DNA of 64,000 bases from assembly GCF_002153655.1 (NCBI RefSeq), contig NZ_JOPJ01000010.1, forward strand, positions 1-64,000. Direction: 5' to 3'. Below are positions 7,626 through 17,848 of this stretch, piece after piece. The stretch's first letter is position 1, and each line of letters begins with the position of its first letter. This stretch comes from Acetobacter okinawensis (GTDB lineage: Bacteria > Pseudomonadota > Alphaproteobacteria > Acetobacterales > Acetobacteraceae). A program made the position numbers and the translations under genes. Under the pieces are notes generated by a model. That model worked only from the letters and a program-made list of their open reading frames with translations, was not told where the DNA came from and did not search any database.

Positions 7626-8267
7626 ATGATGTCTTTTCTACTCCCATTTTGTTCTGGTTTTGCTCTGTCTGCATCTTTGATCGTAGCCATTGGCGCACAA
7701 AATCTGTTCGTGCTCCGTCAGGGACTAAGGCAGGAGCATGTTGGTATGATTGTTCTGTTCTGTGGTTTTTCAGATGCCGTGCTGATCATTGCTGGCGTGA
7801 GCGGAATGGGAGCGCTGGTTACAGCCCAACCGATGTTAACAGTGGGGTTTACACTGGCAGGTGCGGCATTTTTGGCATGGTATGGCGCACAGGCGTTACG
7901 TCGTGCGGTCCAACATGACAGCATGTCTGTAGAGGTGGGGCAGAGTGTTTCGTTAAAAAGAGCGATGGCAACTGTTGCGGCTTTTACGTGGCTTAATCCT
8001 CATGTTTATCTCGATACAGTATTGTTGATGGGGGCTGCGGCCACTGCGCAACCTTCATCAGCAAGGCTCATATTTGCGGCAGGGGCGGCATCAGCCAGCT
8101 TTTTGTGGTTTGCTGCTCTGGGGTATGGTGCGCGCTTCTTGCAGCCTGTTTTTGCGCGCCCGCGTGCATGGCAGGTTTTTGACTGTATTATTGGCTGCAT
8201 CATGTTTGCGCTTGCAGGATTCCTGCTCTGGAGTGGTGCGTTTCATCAATTTCTGCAACAGGAATAG
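7626..8267 (+). CDS. argO: LysE/ArgO-family basic amino acid exporter
   Basis: Inner-membrane exporter of 213 residues with the LysE fold of about six hydrophobic segments. The N-terminus has FCSGFALSASLIVAIGAQN followed by FVLRQGLR, the signature of LysE/ArgO, and TWLNPHVYLDTVLLMG lies near residue 125. It probably exports arginine and/or lysine. The regulator argP is divergent; gdx follows 8 bp downstream and is probably co-transcribed. A GTG at 7623 precedes two ATGs (7626, 7629); the exact start is uncertain because no clear ribosome binding site is visible. Confidence 0.88.
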   Translation: MMSFLLPFCSGFALSASLIVAIGAQNLFVLRQGLRQEHVGMIVLFCGFSDAVLIIAGVSGMGALVTAQPMLTVGFTLAGAAFLAWYGAQALRRAVQHDSMSVEVGQSVSLKRAMATVAAFTWLNPHVYLDTVLLMGAAATAQPSSARLIFAAGAASASFLWFAALGYGARFLQPVFARPRAWQVFDCIIGCIMFALAGFLLWSGAFHQFLQQE

Positions 8268-8275
8268 GATATTCC

Positions 8276-8596
8276 ATGCACTGGGTTGCTCTCCTTCTGG
8301 CTGGTGTTTTTGAGGTGGTCTGGGCGACAGCCATGAAGCAGTCTGCCGGTTTTTCCAGATTATGGCCTTCCGTGCTCTGCATTGCCGGAATGCTGATCAG
8401 CATTGGCCTGTTGTCTGCTGCCATGCGGTCTTTGCCGCTTGGAACAGCCTATACGGTCTGGACCGGGGTGGGGGCTGTTGGGGCTTTTGTCGCTGGGATC
8501 GTGTTTTTTGGTGAGGAGGCTACGGCAATACGCTTTGTGGCGGCAGTGCTTATAGTGTCCGGCCTTGTTTTGATGAAAATAGGTGATCAGGCATAA
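8276..8596 (+). CDS. gdx: Small multidrug resistance (SMR) protein, SugE/Gdx subtype
   Basis: A 106-residue four-helix SMR protein. The essential membrane Glu is present (VFEVVWATAMKQS, residue 13), and the context AGVFEVVWATAMKQSAGFSR is that of the SugE/Gdx subgroup. Members of that subgroup export guanidinium with proton antiport rather than broad drugs. It lies 8 bp behind argO, so translation is likely coupled. There is no room for a guanidine riboswitch in this gap. The distinction between Gdx and quaternary-ammonium (Qac/EmrE) types is by sequence impression only. Confidence 0.8.
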   Translation: MHWVALLLAGVFEVVWATAMKQSAGFSRLWPSVLCIAGMLISIGLLSAAMRSLPLGTAYTVWTGVGAVGAFVAGIVFFGEEATAIRFVAAVLIVSGLVLMKIGDQA

Positions 8597-8629
8597 ATGG
8601 CTGTGTTCTGTATTCCCATGTTTGGCAGA

Positions 8630-9595
8630 TCAGTGCCGTTGGCCAAAACGCTTTCTGTACTCAGCAGGTGTTACGCCAAGATGACGTTGGAAGACACGGC
8701 GCAGAACCCTGACAGACCCAAAACCTGCCTCGGCCGCCACAACTTTTGGGGGTTTGCGTCCCTCTTCAAGTAGGCTACGGGCAATGGCAAGGCGTGTCTG
8801 CTCCACCCATCGGGCGGGAGATAAGCCGGTTTCCTGCGCAAAGAGCCGTGATAGCTGGCGGCGTTCCAATGCGACCATACGGGCCATGGCCTCCACACTG
8901 TATTCAGCATCAGGTTGCTGGATGATCTGACGTTGCAGAGACTGTAAGGCAGACCGCCCGGCAGGGGAGAGTTCCCGCTGGCGGCTGTACTGCAATTGAC
9001 CACCCGGTCGTTTGTAAAAAAGGACGAGCTGCCGGGCAACATCGCGGGCAATTTGTTCCCCCATGTCTTCCCGCACCAAAGAGAGCGCCAGATCCAGACC
9101 GGAGGACACACCGGCCGCAGTGCGGAGCGGGCCTTCCTCCCTTACAATAGCGTTTGCATCCACGCTCACAGCGGGGAAGCGCTGGCGAACACAGTCCACA
9201 TCCGCCCAGTGCGTAGCAATGGTGTGGCCATCCAGCAGGCCAGTTTGTGCAAGCGGAAAAACACCTCCACAAATTGACCCAAAACGGCGGGCTTTTGGGG
9301 CTTCCTGAAGCAACCATCTGGTCAAAACCGGATCAGAGGCTCTGTTTGCAGCATCGGGAGCACCTGCGACCAGCAAAGTATCAATGCATGTGTTATGCAT
9401 ATCCTCCAGCAGCAGGTCGGCCCGTAGATTAAAACCACAAGAACTGCGGATGTCCCGCTTTGTGGCCATGATGACAGAGCGGTAAAGCGGGCGACCATAA
9501 AAGGTATTGGCTTCCGCAAATACATCGGCTGGCCCGGCTATATCCATCAACTGGACGCCATCACTAACCATAAAGACAATCAGAAGTTCGGTCAT
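8630..9595 (-). CDS. GlxA-family transcriptional regulator (DJ-1/PfpI domain plus AraC helix-turn-helix)
   Basis: Regulator of about 321 residues. The N-terminal half is a class I glutamine amidotransferase-like DJ-1/PfpI domain, with LMDIAGPADVFAEA and the nucleophile-elbow stretch FGSICGGVFPLAQTG. The C-terminal half has two AraC-type helix-turn-helices, with ALERRQLSRLFAQETGLSPA and AAEAGFGSVRVLRRVFQRH. The start at ATG 9595 is chosen for its CAGGAA site; a TTG at 9610 would overlap the upstream gene. It is the second gene behind the CoA-transferase on the same strand, 11 bp apart, and so may be co-transcribed with it. The effector is unknown. Confidence 0.85.
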   Translation of the reverse strand: MTELLIVFMVSDGVQLMDIAGPADVFAEANTFYGRPLYRSVIMATKRDIRSSCGFNLRADLLLEDMHNTCIDTLLVAGAPDAANRASDPVLTRWLLQEAPKARRFGSICGGVFPLAQTGLLDGHTIATHWADVDCVRQRFPAVSVDANAIVREEGPLRTAAGVSSGLDLALSLVREDMGEQIARDVARQLVLFYKRPGGQLQYSRQRELSPAGRSALQSLQRQIIQQPDAEYSVEAMARMVALERRQLSRLFAQETGLSPARWVEQTRLAIARSLLEEGRKPPKVVAAEAGFGSVRVLRRVFQRHLGVTPAEYRKRFGQRH

Positions 9596-9606
9596 CCGGT
9601 TCCTGC

Positions 9607-11127
<1,521 letters not shown>

Positions 11128-11191
11128 TCATTCGTGTGTTCTGCAAGTCGCTTATGATGAGAGTTGAACAGCACGGACAGCAACGGTCATG

Positions 11192-11221
11192 ATGGTCCGA
11201 CAAAAAGGTATCATGGACCAT
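11192..11221. promoter_or_regulatory. Inverted repeat upstream of the CoA-transferase gene
   Basis: ATGGTCC (11192-11198) and GGACCAT (11215-11221) form a perfect 7-bp inverted repeat with centres 23 bp apart, about 75-100 bp upstream of the CoA-transferase start. It is a candidate regulator site; there is no U-tract, so it is not a terminator. The binding protein is unknown. Confidence 0.3.
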
Positions 11222-11326
11222 ATTGGGACATGTCTCTCCACATGCCTGTGATCCGCAGGAAGAATGGGCTGGCTTGTCAGGATTGCCGCGCAAAAACACA
11301 ATAACCGCATATGAGAGCATCTTCCG

Positions 11327-12751
11327 TTATGAACAGCTCTCCTCATGGGGGAAGTGGACGTTCCTGCCGCTCAACAGTTTTTCCAGAGAGAGGAAAATTC
11401 TTTGATTTTCACATTGCGTCACATTGAAGCGCATGAATGCAGAAGCAGACTGGCTTACACTGAAGACATTGCCGGGGGCATGAATGATTTTATCATGCAG
11501 GCTGTTAAGCGCGATCTTTGTGGAATCCTGCCCATCAGGTAATTGGCACCATAAATAGAAACCTCCTTGGGGCACAATCCAGGGGAGTATTCCAAGTGTT
11601 TCCAGAGTATGCAGCACTGTTTTGCGGGATTTTTCCAAACGTCGGTGAATTTCCAGCATATGTTTGCGATAATTTCCACCTTCGAGCACATCTGCAATGA
11701 CTTCAGTAATCATGGGGCTGGGGCCGCCAAAACTGGTCGCTACCTGTAGGTCAATCAGTCCTTCGATCAGCTCTTGCCCGGCGGCAATATAGCCGCATCT
11801 TACTGACGCAGAGAGCGCTTTGGAAAAACTGCCAATCCTTATCACATGCTCCAGCCCATCCATGACAGCTAGCCGGGGGGAAGGTACTGTTTCAAAATCT
11901 GTAAAAATATCATCTTCAACAATCAGAAGGCCAGAGGCTGCAGCTGTGCTAAGCAGGCGGAAGGCCGTCTGGGGGGAGAGGGTGGCTCCCGTGGGGTTAT
12001 GTAACACCGAGTTGGTGATGTACAGGCGTGGTTTTTCCTGCTGAACAATGCGTTCAAAAGCTTCGGTATCAGGGCCGGTTGCAGTGTATGGTACCCCTAT
12101 AATCCGGATACCATGTGCGCGGAGCAGAGCTTGAAAATTGAAGTAACACGGATCGTCTACCAGCACTGTGTCGCCACGCTGCACCAGCAGGCGGCAGATC
12201 AGATCAACCGCCTGCGTGCCAGACCCCGTCAGCAGAACCTGATCGGGGCTGATGGCAAGACCTTCTGTTGCAAACTGAGATGCCAGAAGGCGGCGCAGGC
12301 GCAGCGCTCCTCTGGTGCCACCATATTCCGACAAAATATGACTCTCCCCACGTGTGACAGCCCGCAAGGCTTTGCGCAGGGTCTCATTGGGCATCCATTC
12401 TGTGGGGATCCAGCCGCAACCGGGTTTTAGAACGCTCGGATCAGAATCAAGGGATTGGCGTGATACCCAGAACGGATCAACGGCCCGAGCGGCAGGCGTG
12501 GAGGCTTCGGCCAGCGAAAGCGGCGGAAGTGCGCGCCCCGTAACATAAAAACCAGACCCCAGACGCGGGGCAATAACACCCTCGGCCGCCAGCCGGTCAT
12601 AAGCCTGCACCACGGTGGAGGGTGAGGCCTGCATGGTTCTGGCAAACTGCCGGATAGATGGCAGACGATCGCCGGGAACAAGGGAGCGGGTGGCAATGCG
12701 CTGCCGGACTGCCTCCATAATGGCGGATGTCCGTGTGGGTGGCTGTTCCAA
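11327..12751 (-). CDS. MocR/PdxR-family regulator (GntR helix-turn-helix fused to an aminotransferase-like domain)
   Basis: A 474-residue fusion. Residues about 10-75 are a GntR winged helix (PGDRLPSIRQFARTMQASPS, then VVQAYDRLAAEGVI). The rest is a fold-type I PLP aminotransferase domain, with LLTGSGTQAVDLICRLLVQ, VEDDIFTDF and the lysine motif IGSFSKALSA. Such proteins use PLP or an amino-acid adduct as effector. It is divergent from an EamA transporter with a 24-bp palindrome between them. The first possible start is TTG 12751, with AGGGG upstream; the next ATG is 12718, which would remove part of the first helix. The downstream ATG choice is less likely. Confidence 0.85.
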   Translation of the reverse strand: MEQPPTRTSAIMEAVRQRIATRSLVPGDRLPSIRQFARTMQASPSTVVQAYDRLAAEGVIAPRLGSGFYVTGRALPPLSLAEASTPAARAVDPFWVSRQSLDSDPSVLKPGCGWIPTEWMPNETLRKALRAVTRGESHILSEYGGTRGALRLRRLLASQFATEGLAISPDQVLLTGSGTQAVDLICRLLVQRGDTVLVDDPCYFNFQALLRAHGIRIIGVPYTATGPDTEAFERIVQQEKPRLYITNSVLHNPTGATLSPQTAFRLLSTAAASGLLIVEDDIFTDFETVPSPRLAVMDGLEHVIRIGSFSKALSASVRCGYIAAGQELIEGLIDLQVATSFGGPSPMITEVIADVLEGGNYRKHMLEIHRRLEKSRKTVLHTLETLGILPWIVPQGGFYLWCQLPDGQDSTKIALNSLHDKIIHAPGNVFSVSQSASAFMRFNVTQCENQRIFLSLEKLLSGRNVHFPHEESCS

Positions 12752-12767
12752 TGCTGGCCCCTATAAT

Positions 12768-12791
12768 TGTGTGGGTCATATGACCCATACA
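12768..12791. promoter_or_regulatory. 24-bp near-perfect palindrome, candidate MocR operator
   Basis: TGTGTGGGTCATATGACCCATACA. The central 16 bp TGGGTCATATGACCCA is a perfect palindrome, and the outer TGT/ACA also pair; only one symmetric position is mismatched. It starts 17 bp upstream of the MocR start and lies about 100 bp upstream of the divergent EamA gene. Position and symmetry suggest the MocR protein or another dimeric regulator binds here. Confidence 0.65.
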
Positions 12792-12889
12792 GTTTTTTAG
12801 AACTGTATCAGATTGTAGCTGGTCCGGGCAATTTCACATCCATACATTCAGGCGCACCAGACATCCCACATTATCAAGGACCCCTGTGT

Positions 12890-13750
12890 ATGAAACGGAC
12901 AACAGAAGGATGGGGCAGTGGTCTGCTGGGGGTTATCATCTTCAGCGGCTCTCTTCCCGCTACGCGCGTTGCAGTCATGGATTTTTCGCCTGTTTTTCTG
13001 ACCTGCGCGCGTGCTGTCATCGCGGCGCTGTTGGGGAGTGTTTTTTTGTTCGTACTCCGTCAGCCCCGGCCCCAACGGAGGGATATTGTTCCGCTCAGCC
13101 TTGTTGCCGCTGGTGGTGTCGTCGGTTTTCCGCTGCTGTCAGCGCTGGCTTTGCAGCATATTACCGCGGCCTACTCCATTGTGTTTATAGGTTTGCTGCC
13201 GTTGGCCACGGCAATTTTTGGCGTGCTGCGTGGGGGAGAGCAGCCCAAGCCCGCCTTCTGGTTATTCTCCACCATTGGTGCTGCTGCTGTGGCCGGGTTT
13301 GCACTCTACGGCAGTCAGGCAGGTAATTTTACCGGTGATCTTCTTATGGTTGCGGCCATTCTTGTCTGCGGCCTGGCGTATGCGGAAGGGGCAACACTTT
13401 CCCGCCGTCTGGGGGGCTGGCAGGTTATCTCATGGTCACTGCTTTTGTCCCTGCCGCTTATGGCGCTCATTGCTCTGGCTTACCTGCCAGCCAGTTGGGG
13501 GCACATCCAGCTTTCTTCATGGATTGGCCTTGGTTATGTTTCGGTTTTTAGCATGCTGGTCGGTTTTATATTCTGGTATCAGGGGCTGGCTCTGGGGGGC
13601 ATTGCCAGTGTTGGGCAGCTTCAGTTGCTGCAACCCTTCTTTGGTTTGCTGCTGGCGGCACTCTTCCTGCATGAGCCGATTGCATGGACCATGCTGGCCT
13701 CCACACTTATTGTCGTTCTATGTGTGGCTGGCGCAAAGCGTTTTGCCTGA
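12890..13750 (+). CDS. EamA/DMT-family transporter
   Basis: 286-residue inner-membrane protein with two EamA repeats of about five helices each. Visible features are SGSLPATRVAVMDFSPVFLT at the N-terminus, QHITAAYSIVFIGLLPLATA in repeat 1, and SVGQLQLLQPFFGLLLAALF with HEPIAWTML in repeat 2. The ATG at 12890 has AAGGA upstream; the frame is open from 12767 but that part is unrelated. The divergent MocR regulator probably controls it. Substrate unknown; EamA proteins next to MocR regulators often export amino acids or related metabolites. Confidence 0.82.
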   Translation: MKRTTEGWGSGLLGVIIFSGSLPATRVAVMDFSPVFLTCARAVIAALLGSVFLFVLRQPRPQRRDIVPLSLVAAGGVVGFPLLSALALQHITAAYSIVFIGLLPLATAIFGVLRGGEQPKPAFWLFSTIGAAAVAGFALYGSQAGNFTGDLLMVAAILVCGLAYAEGATLSRRLGGWQVISWSLLLSLPLMALIALAYLPASWGHIQLSSWIGLGYVSVFSMLVGFIFWYQGLALGGIASVGQLQLLQPFFGLLLAALFLHEPIAWTMLASTLIVVLCVAGAKRFA

Positions 13751-13960
13751 CCCACGCAGTCTTATATTGCCAGTAAATTTATTACGTCATTCATGCGGGT
13801 ATGAGGGCTTTTGTGACCAGCGCCCGCCTTGGTGGTAAACATCAGGAGCATAGTCGCTGCGGGTAGGGAACAAGCTGCCCATCCGGCTGGCAGCCTGTAA
13901 TGTTGCGCGTTATCTGCACGCAATGGGTGTTCATGTTCCGTTTGGGAATTGGGGTCTGAT

Positions 13961-14878
13961 ATGTCGATTTTTCACGGTCTTTCGGCTTTTCCCATTACGC
14001 CTGCCAATGCGGAGGGTGTGGTCGATACAGAGGCGGTCATGCATTTGGCGCGCCATTTGTCGGTGAATGGTGTGGATTCCATTGGTTTGCTGGGTAGCAC
14101 CGGAACCTATGCTTATCTGAGCAGCACCGAGCGGTGCCGTGTGCTGCGTGCTGCTGTTAAAGCTGTTGGGGGTACTACACCCCTTATTGTGGGCATTGGC
14201 GCGCTCCGCACTGACGATGCACAAAACCTTGCGCGCGATGCCGCAGCCGCGGGGGCCGACGGGTTGCTAATGGCTCCTGTGTCCTACACACCGCTGACTC
14301 AGGAGGAAGCATTCCAGCATTATGCGGCTGTGGCGGCGGTAACGTCTCTGCCGCTCTGTATCTACAATAATCCGACTACGACCCATTTCTGCTTCGGGCG
14401 TGAATTGCTTGCCAGACTGGCAGATGTCCCCAACATTGCCGCCATAAAAATGCCAGCTCCCGCCGAAGGCAAGGTCGCGCAGGAACTGGCGGAGCTACGG
14501 GCCAGCCCCATTGGCAAGCTCAGTATTGGCTACAGCGGAGACTGGATTGCGGCGGAAGCCCTGCTGGCTGGGTGCGACGGCTGGTTTAGTGTGTTGGGCG
14601 GGTTTTTGCCACAACTGGCCAAGGCCATGGTTACGGCTGCGCGCGCGGGCCATGTGCATGCTGTACGTCAATACCAGCAGGCGCTGCTCCCTGTATGGCA
14701 GCTTTTTCGGGAGTTTGGCAGCCTGCGCGTTGCCTATGCCGCCACCAATTTTTTGGGGCTTGCACACGCCCAGCCCCCTCTGCCTCTCCAGCCGCTACCA
14801 CCACAAGACCAGCAAAGAGTTGTTGAAGCGCTGCGCGCATGCATGGAAGAGTGCGCCAAAAACCATACGCTGCCATGA
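13961..14878 (+). CDS. Dihydrodipicolinate synthase/N-acetylneuraminate lyase family protein
   Basis: 305-residue (beta/alpha)8 aldolase of the DapA superfamily. The Schiff-base lysine is Lys163 (AAIKMPAPAEG), the proton-relay tyrosine Tyr135 (CIYNNPTTT), and the substrate loop GSTGTYAYL (45-53) is conserved, so it should be active. It is unlikely to be the housekeeping DapA, because the GSTGE motif and the tail differ. Its neighbours (EamA transporter upstream on the same strand, secreted peptidase downstream) do not fix the substrate. The start ATG 13961 follows GGGGT; a TTG 12 bases upstream is in frame. Confidence 0.8.
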   Translation: MSIFHGLSAFPITPANAEGVVDTEAVMHLARHLSVNGVDSIGLLGSTGTYAYLSSTERCRVLRAAVKAVGGTTPLIVGIGALRTDDAQNLARDAAAAGADGLLMAPVSYTPLTQEEAFQHYAAVAAVTSLPLCIYNNPTTTHFCFGRELLARLADVPNIAAIKMPAPAEGKVAQELAELRASPIGKLSIGYSGDWIAAEALLAGCDGWFSVLGGFLPQLAKAMVTAARAGHVHAVRQYQQALLPVWQLFREFGSLRVAYAATNFLGLAHAQPPLPLQPLPPQDQQRVVEALRACMEECAKNHTLP

Positions 14879-14934
14879 TGGCTGTCTAACTGGCGCAGGG
14901 GGGCTTTGGCGCATGCCAACAGGGTAAACGGGGC

Positions 14935-17037
14935 TTATCGGTGTCCTTTTATCAGCTCTTCAGCCAGTGCCTGTTCGTCATAGACGATGCGTAGTGCGGC
15001 GATGATGGCGCTGGTGTCGGTGGAAACAGCACGGTTGGAGGTGATGTCATAATAGAGGTCACCAGCAAGGCTTGGCAGGTTGCCGTCAAAAATCAGCCCT
15101 ACGGCATGGCCCTCCCGGTTCAGCACTGGTGAGCCGGAGTTGCCGCCGACAATGTCGTTCGTTGAAACAAAGTCCAGATGTGTGGAGAGATCGAGCCTGC
15201 TTTTTGCATCCAGCCACCGTTGAGGGAGCTGGAAAGGCGCACTGCCTGTAGCGTGGCGGTACATGCCGGCAAAGTCGGTAAAGGCAGGAATGTTTTTGCC
15301 ATCCTGCGTCCAGCCGCGCACCGTACCGTAGGACAGACGGGGCGAGAATGTTGCATCCGGGTAAAGTGCATCAAGCCGTCCCTCAGCCTTGGCCTGTGCA
15401 AATCGCGCACGGGCAATTGTTCCTTCTGCCTGATGCAGGGGAGCCGATACCTCATCACGCATACGATCGCGCAGGGCGGTCAATGCCGGGTGAAGGCGGC
15501 GTGCAAAGGCAATCATCGGGTCTGATGATGCGTGAATGGCTGCATCCCCGCCTTTCCACAGCGCAAGGCGTACGGCGGGGTCTGCCAGCTTTGTCTCACG
15601 CACAAGGCGCGCGGCAAGGGTGTCCGGGCTGTCATTACCCAGAGCATCGCGCACCAGTGGGTCATCCGCGCCAAGTATCTGGCGTAGTGTGGTCAGCCCA
15701 AGGGCAAGGGATGTGGTTTCCAGCTCTGGGTAGACGGGTGTTTTTGCACCGAGTGCGGCTTCAATCTCGCCCAGTTGTGCGTCATGGTAGCCTGCGTTGC
15801 GTTTTGCATCCGGTTTCTGGCGTTCGGCTGCACCGTTCACAAGTGTCATGGCTTCACCGGCAAGCCCATCAAGCGCCATATGCAGGCCAACATTCCGTGC
15901 GAACAGTTCGCGCTGCACGGCTATTGCTTTGTCCACCATGGCAAATGGAGTGCCAAACTCCTGCTTGCGGGCAGGGTCGGCATCAATCCATTTCTGGAGT
16001 GCGGCATCTTCCTTGGCGCGGCGGGCAACAATGTCGCTCGTGCGCAGTGCGCTTTGTGTGCCGGAATAGGATTTCAGGCTGTTTTGAGTGCTGAAAAGTT
16101 CGTCTTCTGCCTGTTTTTCGTGCTCGGCACTTTCACGCGCATATTGCCATAACATACCCTCTCGCACACTCAGCAGGGCAATAACCGTGGGGTTGATCAC
16201 GTCGCGCTGGAAGGCAAGCGCGGCTGCGGGCAGGCCACGTTCTGTCCGGCCCGGATTGCCGGAGGTAAAAACAAGTTCGTTCTCACGTGGGCCGTTGATA
16301 TCGAACTGAAGATACGGCGTGTGAACAGGCTTGCCGTTTTCGTAAACACGCAGCATGGAAAGGTCGATATCGTAGCGTGGATAATTGAAGTTATCCGGGT
16401 CTCCCCCAAAAAACGCAATTCCCTGCTCTGGCGCCATGACAATGCGCACATCCTGATAACGGCGATAACGGTAAAGTGCGGTTTGTCCTCCATGGTAGAG
16501 CGGTACCATATCGCACCGCCAATGAGCGGCATCGCCTTGCAGGCAGTCCTTTGTCAGGCGGCTTTCAATGTCCTGCAGGGCAGCGGAGTATGCCCCGGCG
16601 GTTTTCCCTTTTGTCTGCGCGTCAACCTGAGCAGACACATCCGAGATGGAATCCAGCCGGTCCAGTTCCATTCCGGGGCATTGTCGCTCCTCGGCCAGTG
16701 ATTTTGTATAAAAACCATTGCGAAAATAATCGTGCTGCTTGTCCGATAATGCAGCAAGGCAGGAATTCGCACAGTGGTGGTTGGTCATGACCAGCCCATC
16801 GCCGGATACGAACGAGGCAGAGCACCCTTCCGCCAGACGGGCAGATGACTGGATAACATGCTTGATCCAGTCCGGTGTGGGGGTAAAGTGATAGGCAGAT
16901 TGCATTGCGGCAACGGGAAGGTGGTCAAAGGTCCACATTCCTTCTTCCGCACGAGCACTATACGGCACGACAAGCGCTGTGGTGACAAGAGCCAGAAACG
17001 CAGTCCGAAAAGAGCGTTTACCCAAAGAGCGTTCCAT
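14935..17037 (-). CDS. S46-family dipeptidyl-peptidase, DPP7-like
   Basis: Exported serine exopeptidase of 700 residues; residues 1-30 are a signal peptide ending YSARA. The catalytic histidine lies in VMTNHHCA (87-88) and the serine in GGNSGSPVL near the C-terminus, both hallmarks of S46. In this family the residue after FD in the region behind the serine sets P1 preference: DPP11 has Arg (acidic P1), DPP7 has Gly (hydrophobic P1). Here it is LIFDGNL, so the enzyme is expected to be DPP7-like. Such enzymes release dipeptides in the periplasm. The start at ATG 17037 is chosen because AAGGA precedes it and the signal peptide then begins normally; 15 extra codons upstream are open. Confidence 0.88.
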   Translation of the reverse strand: MERSLGKRSFRTAFLALVTTALVVPYSARAEEGMWTFDHLPVAAMQSAYHFTPTPDWIKHVIQSSARLAEGCSASFVSGDGLVMTNHHCANSCLAALSDKQHDYFRNGFYTKSLAEERQCPGMELDRLDSISDVSAQVDAQTKGKTAGAYSAALQDIESRLTKDCLQGDAAHWRCDMVPLYHGGQTALYRYRRYQDVRIVMAPEQGIAFFGGDPDNFNYPRYDIDLSMLRVYENGKPVHTPYLQFDINGPRENELVFTSGNPGRTERGLPAAALAFQRDVINPTVIALLSVREGMLWQYARESAEHEKQAEDELFSTQNSLKSYSGTQSALRTSDIVARRAKEDAALQKWIDADPARKQEFGTPFAMVDKAIAVQRELFARNVGLHMALDGLAGEAMTLVNGAAERQKPDAKRNAGYHDAQLGEIEAALGAKTPVYPELETTSLALGLTTLRQILGADDPLVRDALGNDSPDTLAARLVRETKLADPAVRLALWKGGDAAIHASSDPMIAFARRLHPALTALRDRMRDEVSAPLHQAEGTIARARFAQAKAEGRLDALYPDATFSPRLSYGTVRGWTQDGKNIPAFTDFAGMYRHATGSAPFQLPQRWLDAKSRLDLSTHLDFVSTNDIVGGNSGSPVLNREGHAVGLIFDGNLPSLAGDLYYDITSNRAVSTDTSAIIAALRIVYDEQALAEELIKGHR

Positions 17038-17200
17038 GGCGCGTATGTCCTTAAGTGTTATAGTGTAACTTTTCCATCCCATATGTAGCAGCTTTATCTG
17101 TCAAAGAAAATGCAGGCTCACACTCAGGGCCCATGCTTGGGGGGCAGGTAACAGAATGCGCAGTCAGGGTGCTCAGAAGATACCCGACAAGGACGCAAAC

Positions 17201-17821
17201 CTACTGCTGGGTCATAGCTGTCGCTTCATGTTCTGCGCCACACAGGCAGGCATCTGCTGTGTCGATTGTCAGGAGCAGTCGCACACGTTGTGCCGCAGGC
17301 AGAGACGATAGAGGGGGAGAGCGGTGCAAAATGCCCAGATTTTCGCACCAGTTGGGAAATTTGCGTCCTTTGAGGAAGACAATATCGCCGGGTGCGGCAT
17401 TATGGACCTGCTCACTACCAGCCGATTTCCATTGCACACCGGGGCCCTGATACGTGCGCAGGAGGCGCAGGGTGACATAATCCACGTGGAATTTACGGCA
17501 ACTGTCCCCTGTAATGCGCTCCAGCCTTATGCGGAGGGAGGCTTGCCCGGAAATTGAGGCATAAACCTCTGCCAGATTCAGGACATCTGCCAACAGAGGG
17601 AGTGTTGCGGCGGCAAAAGCGGGACGCAGGGCGGCGGAAATCATGGGGATTGTGCCGCGTGCTTGTAAAAGGCGTGCCCCGTTTTCAAGATATGTTTGTG
17701 ATGCAAGGTTTAAGGCGTTGCTTAAAGGGCTTGGGGTAAGAGTGATTGCGCAGTCCGGTTCAAGAATTGTGCGGCTTGCGGAGAGAAGGTGCACTTTTTC
17801 CCCGGTCTGGCAGGCTGGCAT
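17201..17821 (-). CDS. DUF1826 protein, probably zinc-regulated
   Basis: 206-residue soluble protein of family DUF1826. The diagnostic core is present: CRKFHVDYVTLRLLRTYQGP in the middle, then GDIVFLKGRKFPNW and LGILHRSPPL, and RLLLTIDTADACL at the end. HVD followed about 50 residues later by HRS recalls the HxD...H metal triad of 2-oxoglutarate/Fe(II)-type folds; this is only a suggestion. The function is unknown. ATG 17821 is preferred, with TGGAG about 10 nt upstream; a GTG at 17836 lacks a site. A Zur-like box 28 bp upstream of the ATG suggests expression under zinc starvation. Confidence 0.75.
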   Translation of the reverse strand: MPACQTGEKVHLLSASRTILEPDCAITLTPSPLSNALNLASQTYLENGARLLQARGTIPMISAALRPAFAAATLPLLADVLNLAEVYASISGQASLRIRLERITGDSCRKFHVDYVTLRLLRTYQGPGVQWKSAGSEQVHNAAPGDIVFLKGRKFPNWCENLGILHRSPPLSSLPAAQRVRLLLTIDTADACLCGAEHEATAMTQQ

Positions 17822-17848
17822 ATCAGGAAGCTCCACGGCTGAAAAAGA

